A DNA stretch of 64,000 nucleotides from Pandoraea captiosa (lineage in GTDB: Bacteria; Pseudomonadota; Gammaproteobacteria; Burkholderiales; Burkholderiaceae): NCBI RefSeq assembly GCF_902459775.1, contig NZ_CABPSQ010000005.1:1-64000 (forward strand), read 5' to 3'. The notes under the pieces were generated by a model, which saw only the letters and a list, made by a program, of their open reading frames with translations, had not been told where the DNA came from and searched no databases. The position numbers and the translations under genes are program-made. Of the stretch, positions 36,169-44,934 are shown piece by piece (within the stretch, counting starts at the first letter, position 1; each line of letters begins with the position of its first letter).

Positions 36169-38646
36169 ATGACCATCCGTCATCGAATTACGCTATTGGT
36201 GATCCTGACGTTCGTGGCGCTCTCGATCATCGGTGGCTACGCCGTCTATCAGACACGCGCCAGCGCGCAGAAGGTTCGTCAGGTGACGGAGGGCGTGGTG
36301 CCCAGCGCGCTTGCATCCGCCGATCTGGTGTCGCAAGTCAAGTCAGTGCAGATTGCCACGATGACACTGGTGTACGCGCCGGACGAAACCGTCGTCGAAC
36401 AGGCGCTCGGCACGCTCAAAAAGCTGCGTGGCGAGATCGACCAGTCGCTCGCACGTCAGGCCGAAGGCGCGGCCAGCGATGCGCAGAAGGGACTGGTGAC
36501 GCAGGCCCGCGAGAGCGTCGAGAATTACTTCAACGCCATCAACGACACCGCCAAACTCAAGCAGGCCGGCAAGACCGAGATGGCGCAGGCGTTCCTTTTC
36601 GCAATGGTCGCGCAGTACCGCGACGAACTCGAAGGCGTGGTCAATACGCTTCGCGTCGAGAAGAACCGTCAGAAGGACTCGGCCATCACCACGCTCAACG
36701 ACACGCTCTCGACCACCACGACCGCCATCGGCATCGTGACCGGTCTTGCGATCGTCCTGCTCACCGCCATTGGCGCGCTGCTGTACCGCCAGATCACGCG
36801 CCCGCTCTCGCGCATGCAGGCGATGATGAGCGAGATTGCCAGTAGTCAGGACTTCACGCGTCGCGTGCCGGTCGGCCGCATGGACGAAATCGGGCACTCC
36901 ATCGTGGCCTTCAACGGCATGATCGAGAAGATTCAGGAGCGCTCGGCGCAACTCAAGCAGAAGACGGCCGACATTCAGGCGATGTTGCAGAACATGCAGC
37001 AGGGCATTCTGACCGTGGTCGACGGCTCGAAGGTGCACGGCGAATACTCCGCCTATCTCGAAGCGATCTTCGAGACGCAGGACATTGCGGGGCGCGGTGT
37101 CATGGAACTGGTGTTCGGCGACAGCGATCTCGGCTCGGACGCACTGTCGCAGGTCGAAGCTGCCATCGACGCCTGCATCGGACAGGACGCCATCAACTTC
37201 GCGTTCAACGAACATTTGCTTGTCGGGGAGATCGGCAAGCGCATGCCGGACGGTCGCATCAAACAGCTCGACCTGACGTGGTCGGCGATCACGGACGAGA
37301 GCGACACCATCCTGCGCCTTATGCTGTGCGTGCGCGACGTGACCGAGCTGCGCGAACTCGCTGCCGAAGCCAACGAACAAAAGCAACGTCTCGAGATGAT
37401 TGGCGAAATTCTCGCGGTCAGCCAGGAGAAGTTCCATCACTTCATCGAAAGCTCGTCGGACTTCATTCGCGAGAACGAGCGCATCATCCGCAAGCATTCG
37501 CAGGCCGACAGTGCGGCCATTGCGGAACTGTTCCGCAACATGCACACGATCAAGGGCAACGCACGCACGTATAACCTGCAATACCTGACGAACGTGGTGC
37601 ATGAGACGGAGCAGCGCTATCACGAGTTGCGTCAACCGGATGTCGCGCGGCTGTGGGATCAGGACGGCATGATGCGTGAACTCGAACGCGTGCGTCAGGC
37701 CGTGGACGCCTACGCGCAAATCAATGAAATCAGCCTCGGTCGCAAGGGCCCGGGTCGCGCTGCCGACGAGCAGTCGATGGTCGTCGACCGCGCGCACATC
37801 CGCGCCAGCCTGCGCATGCTGGAGGCGGCCGACCCGAACGATCTGCACCAACTGGTCGCCATGCGCGACGCCGTGCACCAGACGCTGCGTCTGCTCGGTA
37901 CCGAGGGCGTTGGCGAAGCCTTGGGCGGCGTGCTGGATTCGCTGCCGTCGCTCGCGAGCGAACTCGGCAAACCGGCGCCGGTCGTGCGCATCGACGACAA
38001 CGGCTATCGCCTGCGGGCGCCGGCCGTGCGCATTCTGCGCGACGTATTCATGCACTTGCTGCGCAACTCGATGGACCACGGTCTGGAAGGTGCGGATGAG
38101 CGCCGCGCCAAGGGCAAGCCCGTGGCCGGCACCATCGACATCGAAGTCGGCCTCGATCACAACATGCTGCAGGTCACGCTCACCGACGACGGTCGTGGCC
38201 TCGCCCTGCATCGCATTCGCGGCATTGCCGTGCAGCGCGGCTGGATTACGCCTGAGACCTACGTGACGGACGAACAGATCGCGCAGTTCATCTTCCGCCC
38301 AGGCTTCTCGACCGCATCGGAAGTCACCGAAGTCTCCGGTCGGGGTGTGGGCATGGACGCGGTGCAGGACTTCGTGCGTCGCGAGCACGGTCGCATCGAA
38401 TTGCGCTTCACGGACGAGCGCAAGGGCGCGGAGTTCCGTCAGTTTCAGACGGTAGTGTGCCTGCCCGACAACCTCGTCGTCGACGGCTTCGACCTCAACA
38501 GCGTGGCGGCCGATGCCATCGACCTGCCCGCACTGGAGGCCGTGGTGCCGCGTATCGGCGCTGGTGAGACGCATGTGGCGCGGGACAACGCGCCGGATAC
38601 GGCGAGCCAGCCCCACGACGGTCAGTCGCAAACCGGGACGGTCTGA
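36169..38646 (+). CDS. membrane receptor-kinase: 4HB-HAMP-PAS-HPt-CheA-type ATPase, no CheW domain
   Basis: 825 residues. TM1 about 8-27, a helical periplasmic sensor about 30-180 (MCP four-helix-bundle style), TM2 about 184-206, HAMP about 207-260, PAS-like segment about 270-395, then an HPt domain with phospho-acceptor His459 (MHTIKGNART) and a CheA-type ATPase: N box Asn633 (LLRNSMDHG), G1 DDGRG (673-677), G2 GRGVGMDAV (724-732). CheA proteins end in a CheW-like P5 domain; here only a disordered tail follows. So a receptor and CheA kinase are fused and need no CheW. ATG has GGGGAA 9 nt upstream. First of five co-directional genes; phosphate probably goes to the CheY-like protein at 40868. 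Confidence 0.85.
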   Translation: MTIRHRITLLVILTFVALSIIGGYAVYQTRASAQKVRQVTEGVVPSALASADLVSQVKSVQIATMTLVYAPDETVVEQALGTLKKLRGEIDQSLARQAEGAASDAQKGLVTQARESVENYFNAINDTAKLKQAGKTEMAQAFLFAMVAQYRDELEGVVNTLRVEKNRQKDSAITTLNDTLSTTTTAIGIVTGLAIVLLTAIGALLYRQITRPLSRMQAMMSEIASSQDFTRRVPVGRMDEIGHSIVAFNGMIEKIQERSAQLKQKTADIQAMLQNMQQGILTVVDGSKVHGEYSAYLEAIFETQDIAGRGVMELVFGDSDLGSDALSQVEAAIDACIGQDAINFAFNEHLLVGEIGKRMPDGRIKQLDLTWSAITDESDTILRLMLCVRDVTELRELAAEANEQKQRLEMIGEILAVSQEKFHHFIESSSDFIRENERIIRKHSQADSAAIAELFRNMHTIKGNARTYNLQYLTNVVHETEQRYHELRQPDVARLWDQDGMMRELERVRQAVDAYAQINEISLGRKGPGRAADEQSMVVDRAHIRASLRMLEAADPNDLHQLVAMRDAVHQTLRLLGTEGVGEALGGVLDSLPSLASELGKPAPVVRIDDNGYRLRAPAVRILRDVFMHLLRNSMDHGLEGADERRAKGKPVAGTIDIEVGLDHNMLQVTLTDDGRGLALHRIRGIAVQRGWITPETYVTDEQIAQFIFRPGFSTASEVTEVSGRGVGMDAVQDFVRREHGRIELRFTDERKGAEFRQFQTVVCLPDNLVVDGFDLNSVAADAIDLPALEAVVPRIGAGETHVARDNAPDTASQPHDGQSQTGTV

Positions 38647-38733
38647 CGCACGAATCCTCAGGCAAGCACGATGGGTGAGGCGGCGCAGACCCGTGCGGTC
38701 TGCGGCCGCCGCGCCGCTTTCGGAGACGGATGT

Positions 38734-39462
38734 ATGGAAGCAGTTCAATGGTTACTCATCGGCGCGCTCGTTGGCGTGGTCGGTGCCGGTGTCGCCGGGT
38801 TTGTCGCGCATCGCTGGCGCATGGCGCAGGCCACCGCGCACTGGCGTGCGCTCGCGAAGACGCATGACGAAGCGCTTGAGCAGGCGCTGGAGCGCGAACG
38901 CGTGGCCGTTGCGGGCAACGAGGCACTCGTGCAGACCCACGATGAGGCGACGGCGGCATTGCAGGCACGGTTGACGCAGGCGGAACAGGACTTGCAGGCC
39001 GCGCTCAAATCGGAGGCCTCGGTACTTGAAGCCAAGGCGATGTGGCAGGGCGAGGCACAGCGCATTGCGGGAGAGGCTGCGCGACTGCGCGGTCTGGCTG
39101 CGACCTTCGAGCGGTGGCACGAGCAGATGATTTCGTTGATGACGCAGAACCAGGACATGCACGCGAAGAACCACGAGCTGGCCTCGATCGTGCGTCACGT
39201 GCTGATCGTGTCGCTCAACGCCTCCATCGAGGCCGCGCGCGCGGGCACTGCCGGTCGCGGTTTCGGCATCGTGGCGAGCGAAGTGCGTGCGCTCGCCACA
39301 CGTTCGGAGGAATTGTCGAAGAGCTATCGCGACAGTCTGCACCGCAACGATGTGACCACGACCGCCACGTTCCAGGACATCCAGGCAGGCGGCAAGATGA
39401 TTGCGGCGTCGCTGTCCAGCGTCGAAGCGCTGGCGCAGCAGTTGCATTCGCGTCTGCACTAG
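38734..39462 (+). CDS. membrane-anchored MCP-tip protein without sensor domain
   Basis: 242 residues. One N-terminal helix (about 5-26), a coiled coil rich in Glu/Ala/Gln (about 30-120), and the receptor hairpin-tip signature of chemotaxis receptors (about 150-195: IVSLNASIEAARAGTAGRGF and VASEVRALATRSEEL). There is no periplasmic domain, no HAMP and no pentapeptide tether, and the signalling helices are much shorter than in ordinary MCPs. It follows the receptor-kinase gene by 87 bp, with GGAGACGGATGT before ATG. It may be a scaffold or coupling partner for that kinase. Confidence 0.8.
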   Translation: MEAVQWLLIGALVGVVGAGVAGFVAHRWRMAQATAHWRALAKTHDEALEQALERERVAVAGNEALVQTHDEATAALQARLTQAEQDLQAALKSEASVLEAKAMWQGEAQRIAGEAARLRGLAATFERWHEQMISLMTQNQDMHAKNHELASIVRHVLIVSLNASIEAARAGTAGRGFGIVASEVRALATRSEELSKSYRDSLHRNDVTTTATFQDIQAGGKMIAASLSSVEALAQQLHSRLH

Positions 39463-39498
39463 GCCCCAGCAGGCCGCAATCAGCCGACAGGATTCGTT

Positions 39499-40095
39499 GT
39501 GATCAGCGCTCACGCACGCGACAGTTTCGAACGCATTCTCCATAAGGCCGCCCGCACGCGGCTCGCCCGTGCGGCCGACGCGCCGTGCGACATCGCGCCG
39601 CTTGGCGTGCGCTACGGCACTCCAGGCACTCAGGGCACGCCGGACGACGCCGTGCTACCCGAGAGCGGCGTCGATCTGGCCGCGCGCCACGCTCATGTGG
39701 TCGTGCTCACGATCTCGGGCATCGACTTTCGCATGCTGCTCGTGCTGCATTTCGACGAGGACGACGCGACGAAGGCGTACTTCGTGGGAGACGATCCCGA
39801 CAAATCGTTTCGCGAAGCCTTCCTCGAAATCAGCAACCTGTGTTGCGGCGCGATCAATCAGGAACTGCTGGGCTATTTTCCCGACCTCGGCATGTCGACG
39901 CCGTACGTGCTGAGCGCGCGCTGCGTGCCGCACCTCATGCAACTCCGGCCGAATCATCTGGCGTCGTGGGATATCACGCTCGATGGCTCGGTGCGGCTCG
40001 CCGCCACGCTGTGCGTATGCGCGCATGCACCGCTGGACTTCCATGCCGAGGTGAGCGACGCGCACGATAGCGGCGGCGAACTCGAACTGTTCTGA
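39499..40095 (+). CDS. CheX/CheC-like phosphatase A
   Basis: 198 residues. The ExxN active-site motif of CheC/CheX/FliY phosphatases is seen as Glu110-Ile-Ser-Asn113 (FLEISNLCCGAINQELL), followed by a hydrophobic helix and strands. An N-terminal segment of about 60 residues with Arg/Ala and a Gly/Thr/Pro-rich linker precedes the core. The C-terminus is GGELELF. It probably dephosphorylates the CheY-like protein of this operon. Family assignment rests on the motif and context; sequence similarity by eye is low. Confidence 0.6.
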   Translation: MISAHARDSFERILHKAARTRLARAADAPCDIAPLGVRYGTPGTQGTPDDAVLPESGVDLAARHAHVVVLTISGIDFRMLLVLHFDEDDATKAYFVGDDPDKSFREAFLEISNLCCGAINQELLGYFPDLGMSTPYVLSARCVPHLMQLRPNHLASWDITLDGSVRLAATLCVCAHAPLDFHAEVSDAHDSGGELELF

Positions 40096-40130
40096 GCGTC
40101 GCGCCACATTCGCCGGCGCCGATTGCTTTC

Positions 40131-40157
40131 CAAGACTTACAAGACTTGCAAGACTCA
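40131..40157 (+). repeat. three 9-bp tandem repeats between the two CheX-like genes
   Basis: CAAGACTTA, CAAGACTTG and CAAGACTCA follow without a gap in the 83-bp spacer between phosphatases A and B, ending 21 bp before the B start. They could be an mRNA or DNA binding site or a slippage product. Confidence 0.7.
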
Positions 40158-40178
40158 CGTCCTAGGAAAATTACGACA

Positions 40179-40820
40179 ATGAACCGAAGCACCTCCCGCG
40201 AGTCGGTCAGCCAGTTCCTGATCCTCGAAGACAGCGTTGAGCACGAGTATCCGGACGCCCTCGTGCGGGGCATGATCGACATTACCGACGGCGTGTTCCG
40301 CGGTCTGTTCGGTGACATCGAAGTGACCTGCGATTCGCCCAGCGTGGTCCGCGAGCGCATCATCTTCGGCGAAGTGTTCAGCCTGATCCCGCTGGAGAGC
40401 GCCTGGTGCCGGGGCTACATGATGATGCAGGCCGAACAGGTGCCGTTCATGCAGTTGCTCGAACACACCGGTCGCTGCGAAGGGCAGGCGGGTTTTCGCG
40501 AACTCAACGGCATGCTGGGCGAGTTGACGAATCTCGTGTGGGGTGCGTTCAAGAACCGTTACATGGGCGATCCGCTCGCCGTCGACCGCACGCAGGTGCA
40601 GGTGCCGCTGCTAATCAACCACAAGCAGAAGTACATCACGTTCGGCACCGACAATCCGCAGTTGTGCTTTGTCTACCGCCTGACCGATCCGGTGAATGGC
40701 CGGATCGTCACGCTGCATCAGCATTTCGTCTTCAGCCTGAACTGGTCGCCCGAGGCATTTCGCGAGGCGGCACAGGGCGCGGCCGAGCCCGTCGAGACCG
40801 GGGCACTGGAATTGTTCTGA
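40179..40820 (+). CDS. CheX/CheC-like phosphatase B
   Basis: 213 residues. Glu115-Leu-Thr-Asn118 (MLGELTNLVWGAFKNRY) fits the ExxN phosphatase motif. The arrangement of strands around it (GEVFSLIPLE; QVQVPLLI) fits the CheC/CheX fold. It is not a recent copy of protein A: outside the motif they differ, yet both end in LELF (A: GGELELF; B: TGALELF). ATG follows TAGGAAAA. It lies 47 bp upstream of the CheY-like gene. An alternative role is a non-catalytic sensor that competes with A for the receiver. Confidence 0.58.
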   Translation: MNRSTSRESVSQFLILEDSVEHEYPDALVRGMIDITDGVFRGLFGDIEVTCDSPSVVRERIIFGEVFSLIPLESAWCRGYMMMQAEQVPFMQLLEHTGRCEGQAGFRELNGMLGELTNLVWGAFKNRYMGDPLAVDRTQVQVPLLINHKQKYITFGTDNPQLCFVYRLTDPVNGRIVTLHQHFVFSLNWSPEAFREAAQGAAEPVETGALELF

Positions 40821-40867
40821 GATCCCGGCTCATCCACACACTCTCACTTACACACAAGGACAACACC

Positions 40868-41233
40868 ATGTCGAAGATTCTCGTGGTCGATGATTCGAGC
40901 ACCGTGCGCGACGAAGTCGCGGGCTTTCTGCGCAAGAACGGCCTGGACGTGGACACAGCCGTCGATGGCAAGGACGGTCTGGCCAAGATCAAGGCCAGCC
41001 CCGGGGTGCGTCTGGTCATCAGTGACGTGAACATGCCGAACATGGACGGCCTGACGATGGTCGAGAAGATTCGCGGCGAACTGGCGAACGCATCCGTCAA
41101 CGTCGTGATGCTCACCACGGAGAGCAGCCCCGCCATGAAGGAACGCGGCAAGGCCGCAGGCGTGAAGGGCTGGATCGTCAAGCCGTTCAAGGGCGACGCC
41201 GTGCTCGAGACGTTCCGCAAGCTCGCCAGCTGA
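40868..41233 (+). CDS. CheY-like single-domain response regulator
   Basis: 121 residues consisting of a receiver domain only. Acidic pocket Asp8/Asp9, phospho-acceptor Asp53 (VISDVNMPNMDG), Thr83/Thr84 and Lys105 are all present. The alpha4-beta5 region is ESSPAMKERGKAAGVKGW, with a Trp where CheY has the switch Tyr/Phe (about position 102). No output domain, so it acts through protein contact. Last gene of the five-gene chemosensory set and the likely phosphate acceptor from His459 of the receptor-kinase. Confidence 0.93.
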   Translation: MSKILVVDDSSTVRDEVAGFLRKNGLDVDTAVDGKDGLAKIKASPGVRLVISDVNMPNMDGLTMVEKIRGELANASVNVVMLTTESSPAMKERGKAAGVKGWIVKPFKGDAVLETFRKLAS

Positions 41234-41235
41234 AA

Positions 41236-41255
41236 CCGGCGCCGCCGGGCGCCGG
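41236..41255 (+). terminator. hairpin after the chemosensory operon
   Basis: CCGGCGCC and GGCGCCGG form an 8-bp GC stem with a 4-nt loop, beginning 3 nt after the CheY stop codon. There is no T run. It likely stops or stabilises the operon transcript. Confidence 0.5.
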
Positions 41256-41411
41256 ATCCTGGCGCCCGATGCGAGAGGGGCGGCGCACTCTCGGCGAGCG
41301 CGGCTCATCGTTAGGGTGAATGCAGGGCAGACCGTCGCCACCGTGCGACGGCGGCGTTACACTGCTGACTTTCCCGCATTACGCGAAAATCTGCATTCTC
41401 GCCAACCCATC

Positions 41412-42011
41412 ATGAGCGTCGTTCCCCAGAAAAGGAAGTCTGCCGCCGCGGCTTCCGTCAATGCCTCCGCCAATGCCTCCGCCATGTCCGAAGACGTCGT
41501 ACGGGAAGCCGGAGCCGATACGGTTCAGGCGGTGCAGGGGACTTCGGGGACTTCCGCCACTGCGGACACCGTAGCGGAGACCCGTCCGCGCCGCTCGAAG
41601 CTGCGCGTGACGTACGTCGTCGCCAGTCTCGATCGTCTGCTGCGTCGCCATATGTCGGAAGCGCTCGCGCCGCTCGGTCTCACGCTGGCGCAGTTCACGG
41701 CGCTCTCGGTGCTCGACGCCCGCGGCAAGCTCTCCAACGCGCAACTCGCGCAGCGCTCGTTCATCACGCCTCAGTCGGCCAACGAAGTCGTGAGCGTCAT
41801 GGCCTCGCGCCAGTGGATCACCCGCGAGCCCGATCCGAACCATGGTCGTATCGTGCTGCTGCAACTGACCGATGAGGGTCGGCGCGTTCTGGCGCAATGC
41901 GAGGCCGTCGCCAGGGACATCGACACTCGCATGCGTGCCGGTGTGTCGCGCGAGGACGCCGCCGCCGTCCAACGCCATCTCGAAATGTTCGTGCGCAATC
42001 TGCGCGACTGA
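41412..42011 (+). CDS. MarR-family regulator of hydroxycinnamate genes (HcaR/FerR-like)
   Basis: 199 residues: a low-complexity Ala/Ser/Thr N-terminal tail (about 1-60) followed by a MarR winged helix (about 65-195, SNAQLAQRSFITPQSANEVV and REPDPNHGRIVLLQLTDEG). ATG at 41412 chosen; ATG at 41484 would remove much of the tail. It precedes the hydroxycinnamate transporter, porin and catabolic genes, where three matching palindromes occur. MarR repressors of this type (HcaR, FerR, CouR) respond to hydroxycinnamoyl-CoA thioesters, which would fit this cluster. Effector is inferred. Confidence 0.85.
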   Translation: MSVVPQKRKSAAAASVNASANASAMSEDVVREAGADTVQAVQGTSGTSATADTVAETRPRRSKLRVTYVVASLDRLLRRHMSEALAPLGLTLAQFTALSVLDARGKLSNAQLAQRSFITPQSANEVVSVMASRQWITREPDPNHGRIVLLQLTDEGRRVLAQCEAVARDIDTRMRAGVSREDAAAVQRHLEMFVRNLRD

Positions 42012-42356
42012 CTCCGGGTTTGTCCCGACCTGCCGATCGCTTGTATTGTCAGGTTGCTTGATATTAAATGGAGTCCGTCACCGCGCTCGGCATCTTTCGA
42101 TGCCGGTCGGCGGCTATCCGGATCGCGCCCCGTCGCCTGCTGCGCGCAGGTGCACGAGAAACGCGTGACCGAATCCCAGTGACCCGGTAAGACGAAAGCG
42201 ATACAACGCTCTCGCAGCGTTGTCACGCCCGACACAAGTTCGTGTTGAATATCAGGTTTCCTGATGTTGTGTGGGGGCGCTGACACGTCGTTTCCGGCGT
42301 TTGCCGGGCGCGCAGGGTGGCGACCGAAGTTCATAAAGACGATAACAGGAGACACC
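42012..42356. promoter_or_regulatory. 345-bp control region with two MarR-type operators
   Basis: Spacer between the MarR gene and the transporter. It holds GTCAGGTTGCTTGAT (42048-42062, followed by ATTAAAT as a possible -10) and ATCAGGTTTCCTGAT (42251-42265, a perfect 6-3-6 palindrome). The second is 91 bp before the transporter ATG. AGGAGACA (42347-42354) is the transporter ribosome site. No other gene is seen. Confidence 0.72.
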
Positions 42357-43613
42357 ATGGAATCGAATCGGGAGGGCAACGTTCAGGCGTTGCCGTTGGG
42401 GGCGGACAACGCTCGGGGGGCGGCCAGTCCGGTCGCGCTCACGCTGGCGCTGTGTTTCGCCGTGGCACTGCTCGAAGGCCTCGATCTGCAATCGGTCGGC
42501 GTGGCGGCGCGAGGCATGGCCAAGGAGTTCGGGCTGAGCGTTGCGCAAATGGGTATCGCGTTCTCGGCAGGCACGTTCGGCCTGTTGCCGGGGGCGATGA
42601 TCGGCGGGCGTCTCGCCGACAGCATCGGCCGCAAGCGCGTGCTCATGCTCTCGGCGGCGATCTTCGGTCTGCTGTCGATCGCCACGGCGTTCGTGTCGGA
42701 CTTCTGGATGCTGGTGATCGTGCGCGTGCTCACGGGCATCGGGCTGGGCGGCGCCATGCCGAACCTGATCGCGCTGTCGTCCGAAGCGGTCGCCCCGCGC
42801 TCGCGCGGCACGGCGGTGAGCATCATGTACTGCGGCATTCCGCTGGGGGGCGGTATTGCGGCAACCATCGGCATGCTGGCCGTGAGCGACGCCGACTGGC
42901 GTCACATCTTCTACGTGGGCGGCGTCGGACCGTTGGTGCTCCTGCCGTTGCTCGCCTGGTTCCTGCCGGAGTCGCGCGCCTTCGCGGCGGCAACGTCGCA
43001 AGGCCAGAACGCCACGCCGGCGCCGATGACGTCCGTGCTGTTCTCGGAAGGCCGCGGCATGTCCACGGTCCAGCTCTGGCTGTCGTACTTCTGCACGCTG
43101 ATCGTGCTGTATTTCCTGCTGAACTGGCTGCCGTCGCTCATGGGCTCGCGAGGCCTGGCGCGCGGTGAGATCGGCTGGGTGCAAATTCTGTTCAACGTCG
43201 GCAGTGCCGTTGGGGTTCTGTGCCTGGGCTATCTGATGGATCGCGCTCGCATGTCGCTCGTGATCGGCGGGATGTATCTCGGCATGATCGCATCGCTCAT
43301 CGGGCTGGCTGCCGCACAGGGCTTCAGCGTGCTGGCTGCGGCCGCCTTCTTTGCCGGCATGTTCATCATCGGCGGCCAGTCGGTGCTCTACGCGCTTGCT
43401 GCCGCTTACTATCCGACGGCCATGCGTGGCACCGGCGTCGGTGCGGCGGTGGCGGTCGGGCGTATCGGCTCGGTCGTCGGACCGCTGGCCGCCGGCATGC
43501 TGCTCGCCGTGGGCAGCAGCGCAGCCGTGGTGATCGGCGCGAGCATCCCCGTCACCATCGTGGCGGCACTCGCCGCGCTCATGCTGATCCGTCGTCCCCG
43601 CGCGGCTGACTGA
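42357..43613 (+). CDS. MFS hydroxycinnamate/aromatic acid transporter (MhpT-like)
   Basis: 418 residues, 12 helices. LLEGLDLQSVGVAARGMAKE in TM1, DSIGRKRVLMLSA motif A, and GTAVSIMYCGIPLGGGIAA closely resemble MhpT, the 3-(3-hydroxyphenyl)propionate carrier. GGQSVLYALAAAYYP later in the chain is also shared. In this cluster it should import coumarate, ferulate or related acids. ATG at 42357 follows AGGAGACA. It lies behind a MarR-type operator, 170 bp before the porin. Confidence 0.88.
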   Translation: MESNREGNVQALPLGADNARGAASPVALTLALCFAVALLEGLDLQSVGVAARGMAKEFGLSVAQMGIAFSAGTFGLLPGAMIGGRLADSIGRKRVLMLSAAIFGLLSIATAFVSDFWMLVIVRVLTGIGLGGAMPNLIALSSEAVAPRSRGTAVSIMYCGIPLGGGIAATIGMLAVSDADWRHIFYVGGVGPLVLLPLLAWFLPESRAFAAATSQGQNATPAPMTSVLFSEGRGMSTVQLWLSYFCTLIVLYFLLNWLPSLMGSRGLARGEIGWVQILFNVGSAVGVLCLGYLMDRARMSLVIGGMYLGMIASLIGLAAAQGFSVLAAAAFFAGMFIIGGQSVLYALAAAYYPTAMRGTGVGAAVAVGRIGSVVGPLAAGMLLAVGSSAAVVIGASIPVTIVAALAALMLIRRPRAAD

Positions 43614-43783
43614 ACCGGCGCCTTCATCAGCGCTGTCACCGGTACCGCCGGTGTCATTCCCGACACCGGCACAGTCGGCTTCGCTTGCACGCGACGGATG
43701 GCATAGCACTGCCGCCGTCGCGTTTTTTCTGGTTTCACACGCGTCACTTAGCACATAACGACATCAATAAACTGGAGACACTC

Positions 43784-44926
43784 ATGGCATTTCGTCTTTC
43801 TCGCCACCTGCCGCTCGCGCTCGCGACGACCGCCGCACTGGCCGCACCTGGCCTTGCCGGCGCGCAATCGAACGTCACGCTGTACGGTATCGTCGACACC
43901 GGTATCGAATACGTCTCGCATGCGAGCGTGAACGGCGCCGTCGTACGCATGCCCGGCGTGACCGGCGAGCTGCCCTCGCGCTGGGGGCTGCGTGGTTCGG
44001 AAGATCTCGGCGGCGGACTGGCGGCCATCTTCCAACTGGAGAGCGGCTTCAACATTCGTGGCGGCGATCTCGGACAGGGCGGACGCCTGTTCGGCCGTCA
44101 GGCATTCGTGGGCGTGAAGGGGCCGTACGGCACGCTGTCGTTCGGTCGCCAGTACACGATGACGTACTACGCGTTGCTCGGCTCCGACGTGCTCGGCCCG
44201 GACATCTACGGCATGGGCTCGTTCGACGCCTACATTCCCAATGCGCGTACCGACAACTCGGTGACGTATCAGGTGGGCTGGCAAGGCCTGACGTTCGGCG
44301 CGGGCTACTCGTTCGGGCGCGACTCGGCCGGCACCGGCAACTCGCCGGGGCAGGGCACCTGTGCGGGGCAGGTGCCGGGCCAGTCGGTGCAATGCCGCGA
44401 CTGGTCGGTCATGCTCAAATACGACGCGAGCAACTTCGGCGTGGCCGCATCGTATGAAGAGCAGCGCGGCGGTACCAACGCGGCGGCCAACTTCTTCGAC
44501 GGTCAGGCAACGTCGGCCTTCACCAGCAGCGGCGACAAGGACACGCGCACGACGCTGGGCGCGTACTACAAGTACGGCGCGTTCAAGGTCGGCGGCGGCT
44601 GGCTGGGTCGTCGCGTATCGACGTCGGCCGTCAACACGCACTCGAACCTGTTCTACCTCGGCGCCGCGTACAACGTCACGCCGGCATGGCTGATCGACGG
44701 CGAGGTCTATCGCATCATCAACAGCGACCACGACACGCGCGGCACCATGACGACGCTGCGCGCCACGTATTCGCTCTCCGTGCGCACGGCTGTCTACGCA
44801 CAAGCCGCCTACCTGTTCAACAGCGCCCGTGCCGCCTACTCGGTCAGCGGCGGCGGTGGCGGCACCACGCCGCCCGCAGGCGAAGGCCAGGCAGGCGTGA
44901 TGCTGGGCATGCGTCACACGTTCTGA
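43784..44926 (+). CDS. outer-membrane porin, trimeric (Gram-negative porin family)
   Basis: 380 residues. Signal peptide about 1-27 (PGLAGAQS). NVTLYGIVDTGIEYV at the mature N-terminus, SRWGLRGSEDLGGGLAAIFQLESGF and the terminal aromatic residue MRHTF are standard for betaproteobacterial 16-strand porins of the OmpC-like family. A Gly/Thr/Pro-rich insert (SGGGGGTTPPAGEG) sits in a late loop. In the Acinetobacter hca cluster a porin (HcaE) accompanies the same enzymes, so a role in hydroxycinnamate entry is likely. GGAGACA (43774-43780) precedes the ATG. Confidence 0.92.
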   Translation: MAFRLSRHLPLALATTAALAAPGLAGAQSNVTLYGIVDTGIEYVSHASVNGAVVRMPGVTGELPSRWGLRGSEDLGGGLAAIFQLESGFNIRGGDLGQGGRLFGRQAFVGVKGPYGTLSFGRQYTMTYYALLGSDVLGPDIYGMGSFDAYIPNARTDNSVTYQVGWQGLTFGAGYSFGRDSAGTGNSPGQGTCAGQVPGQSVQCRDWSVMLKYDASNFGVAASYEEQRGGTNAAANFFDGQATSAFTSSGDKDTRTTLGAYYKYGAFKVGGGWLGRRVSTSAVNTHSNLFYLGAAYNVTPAWLIDGEVYRIINSDHDTRGTMTTLRATYSLSVRTAVYAQAAYLFNSARAAYSVSGGGGGTTPPAGEGQAGVMLGMRHTF

Positions 44927-44934
44927 CGCGAGAT

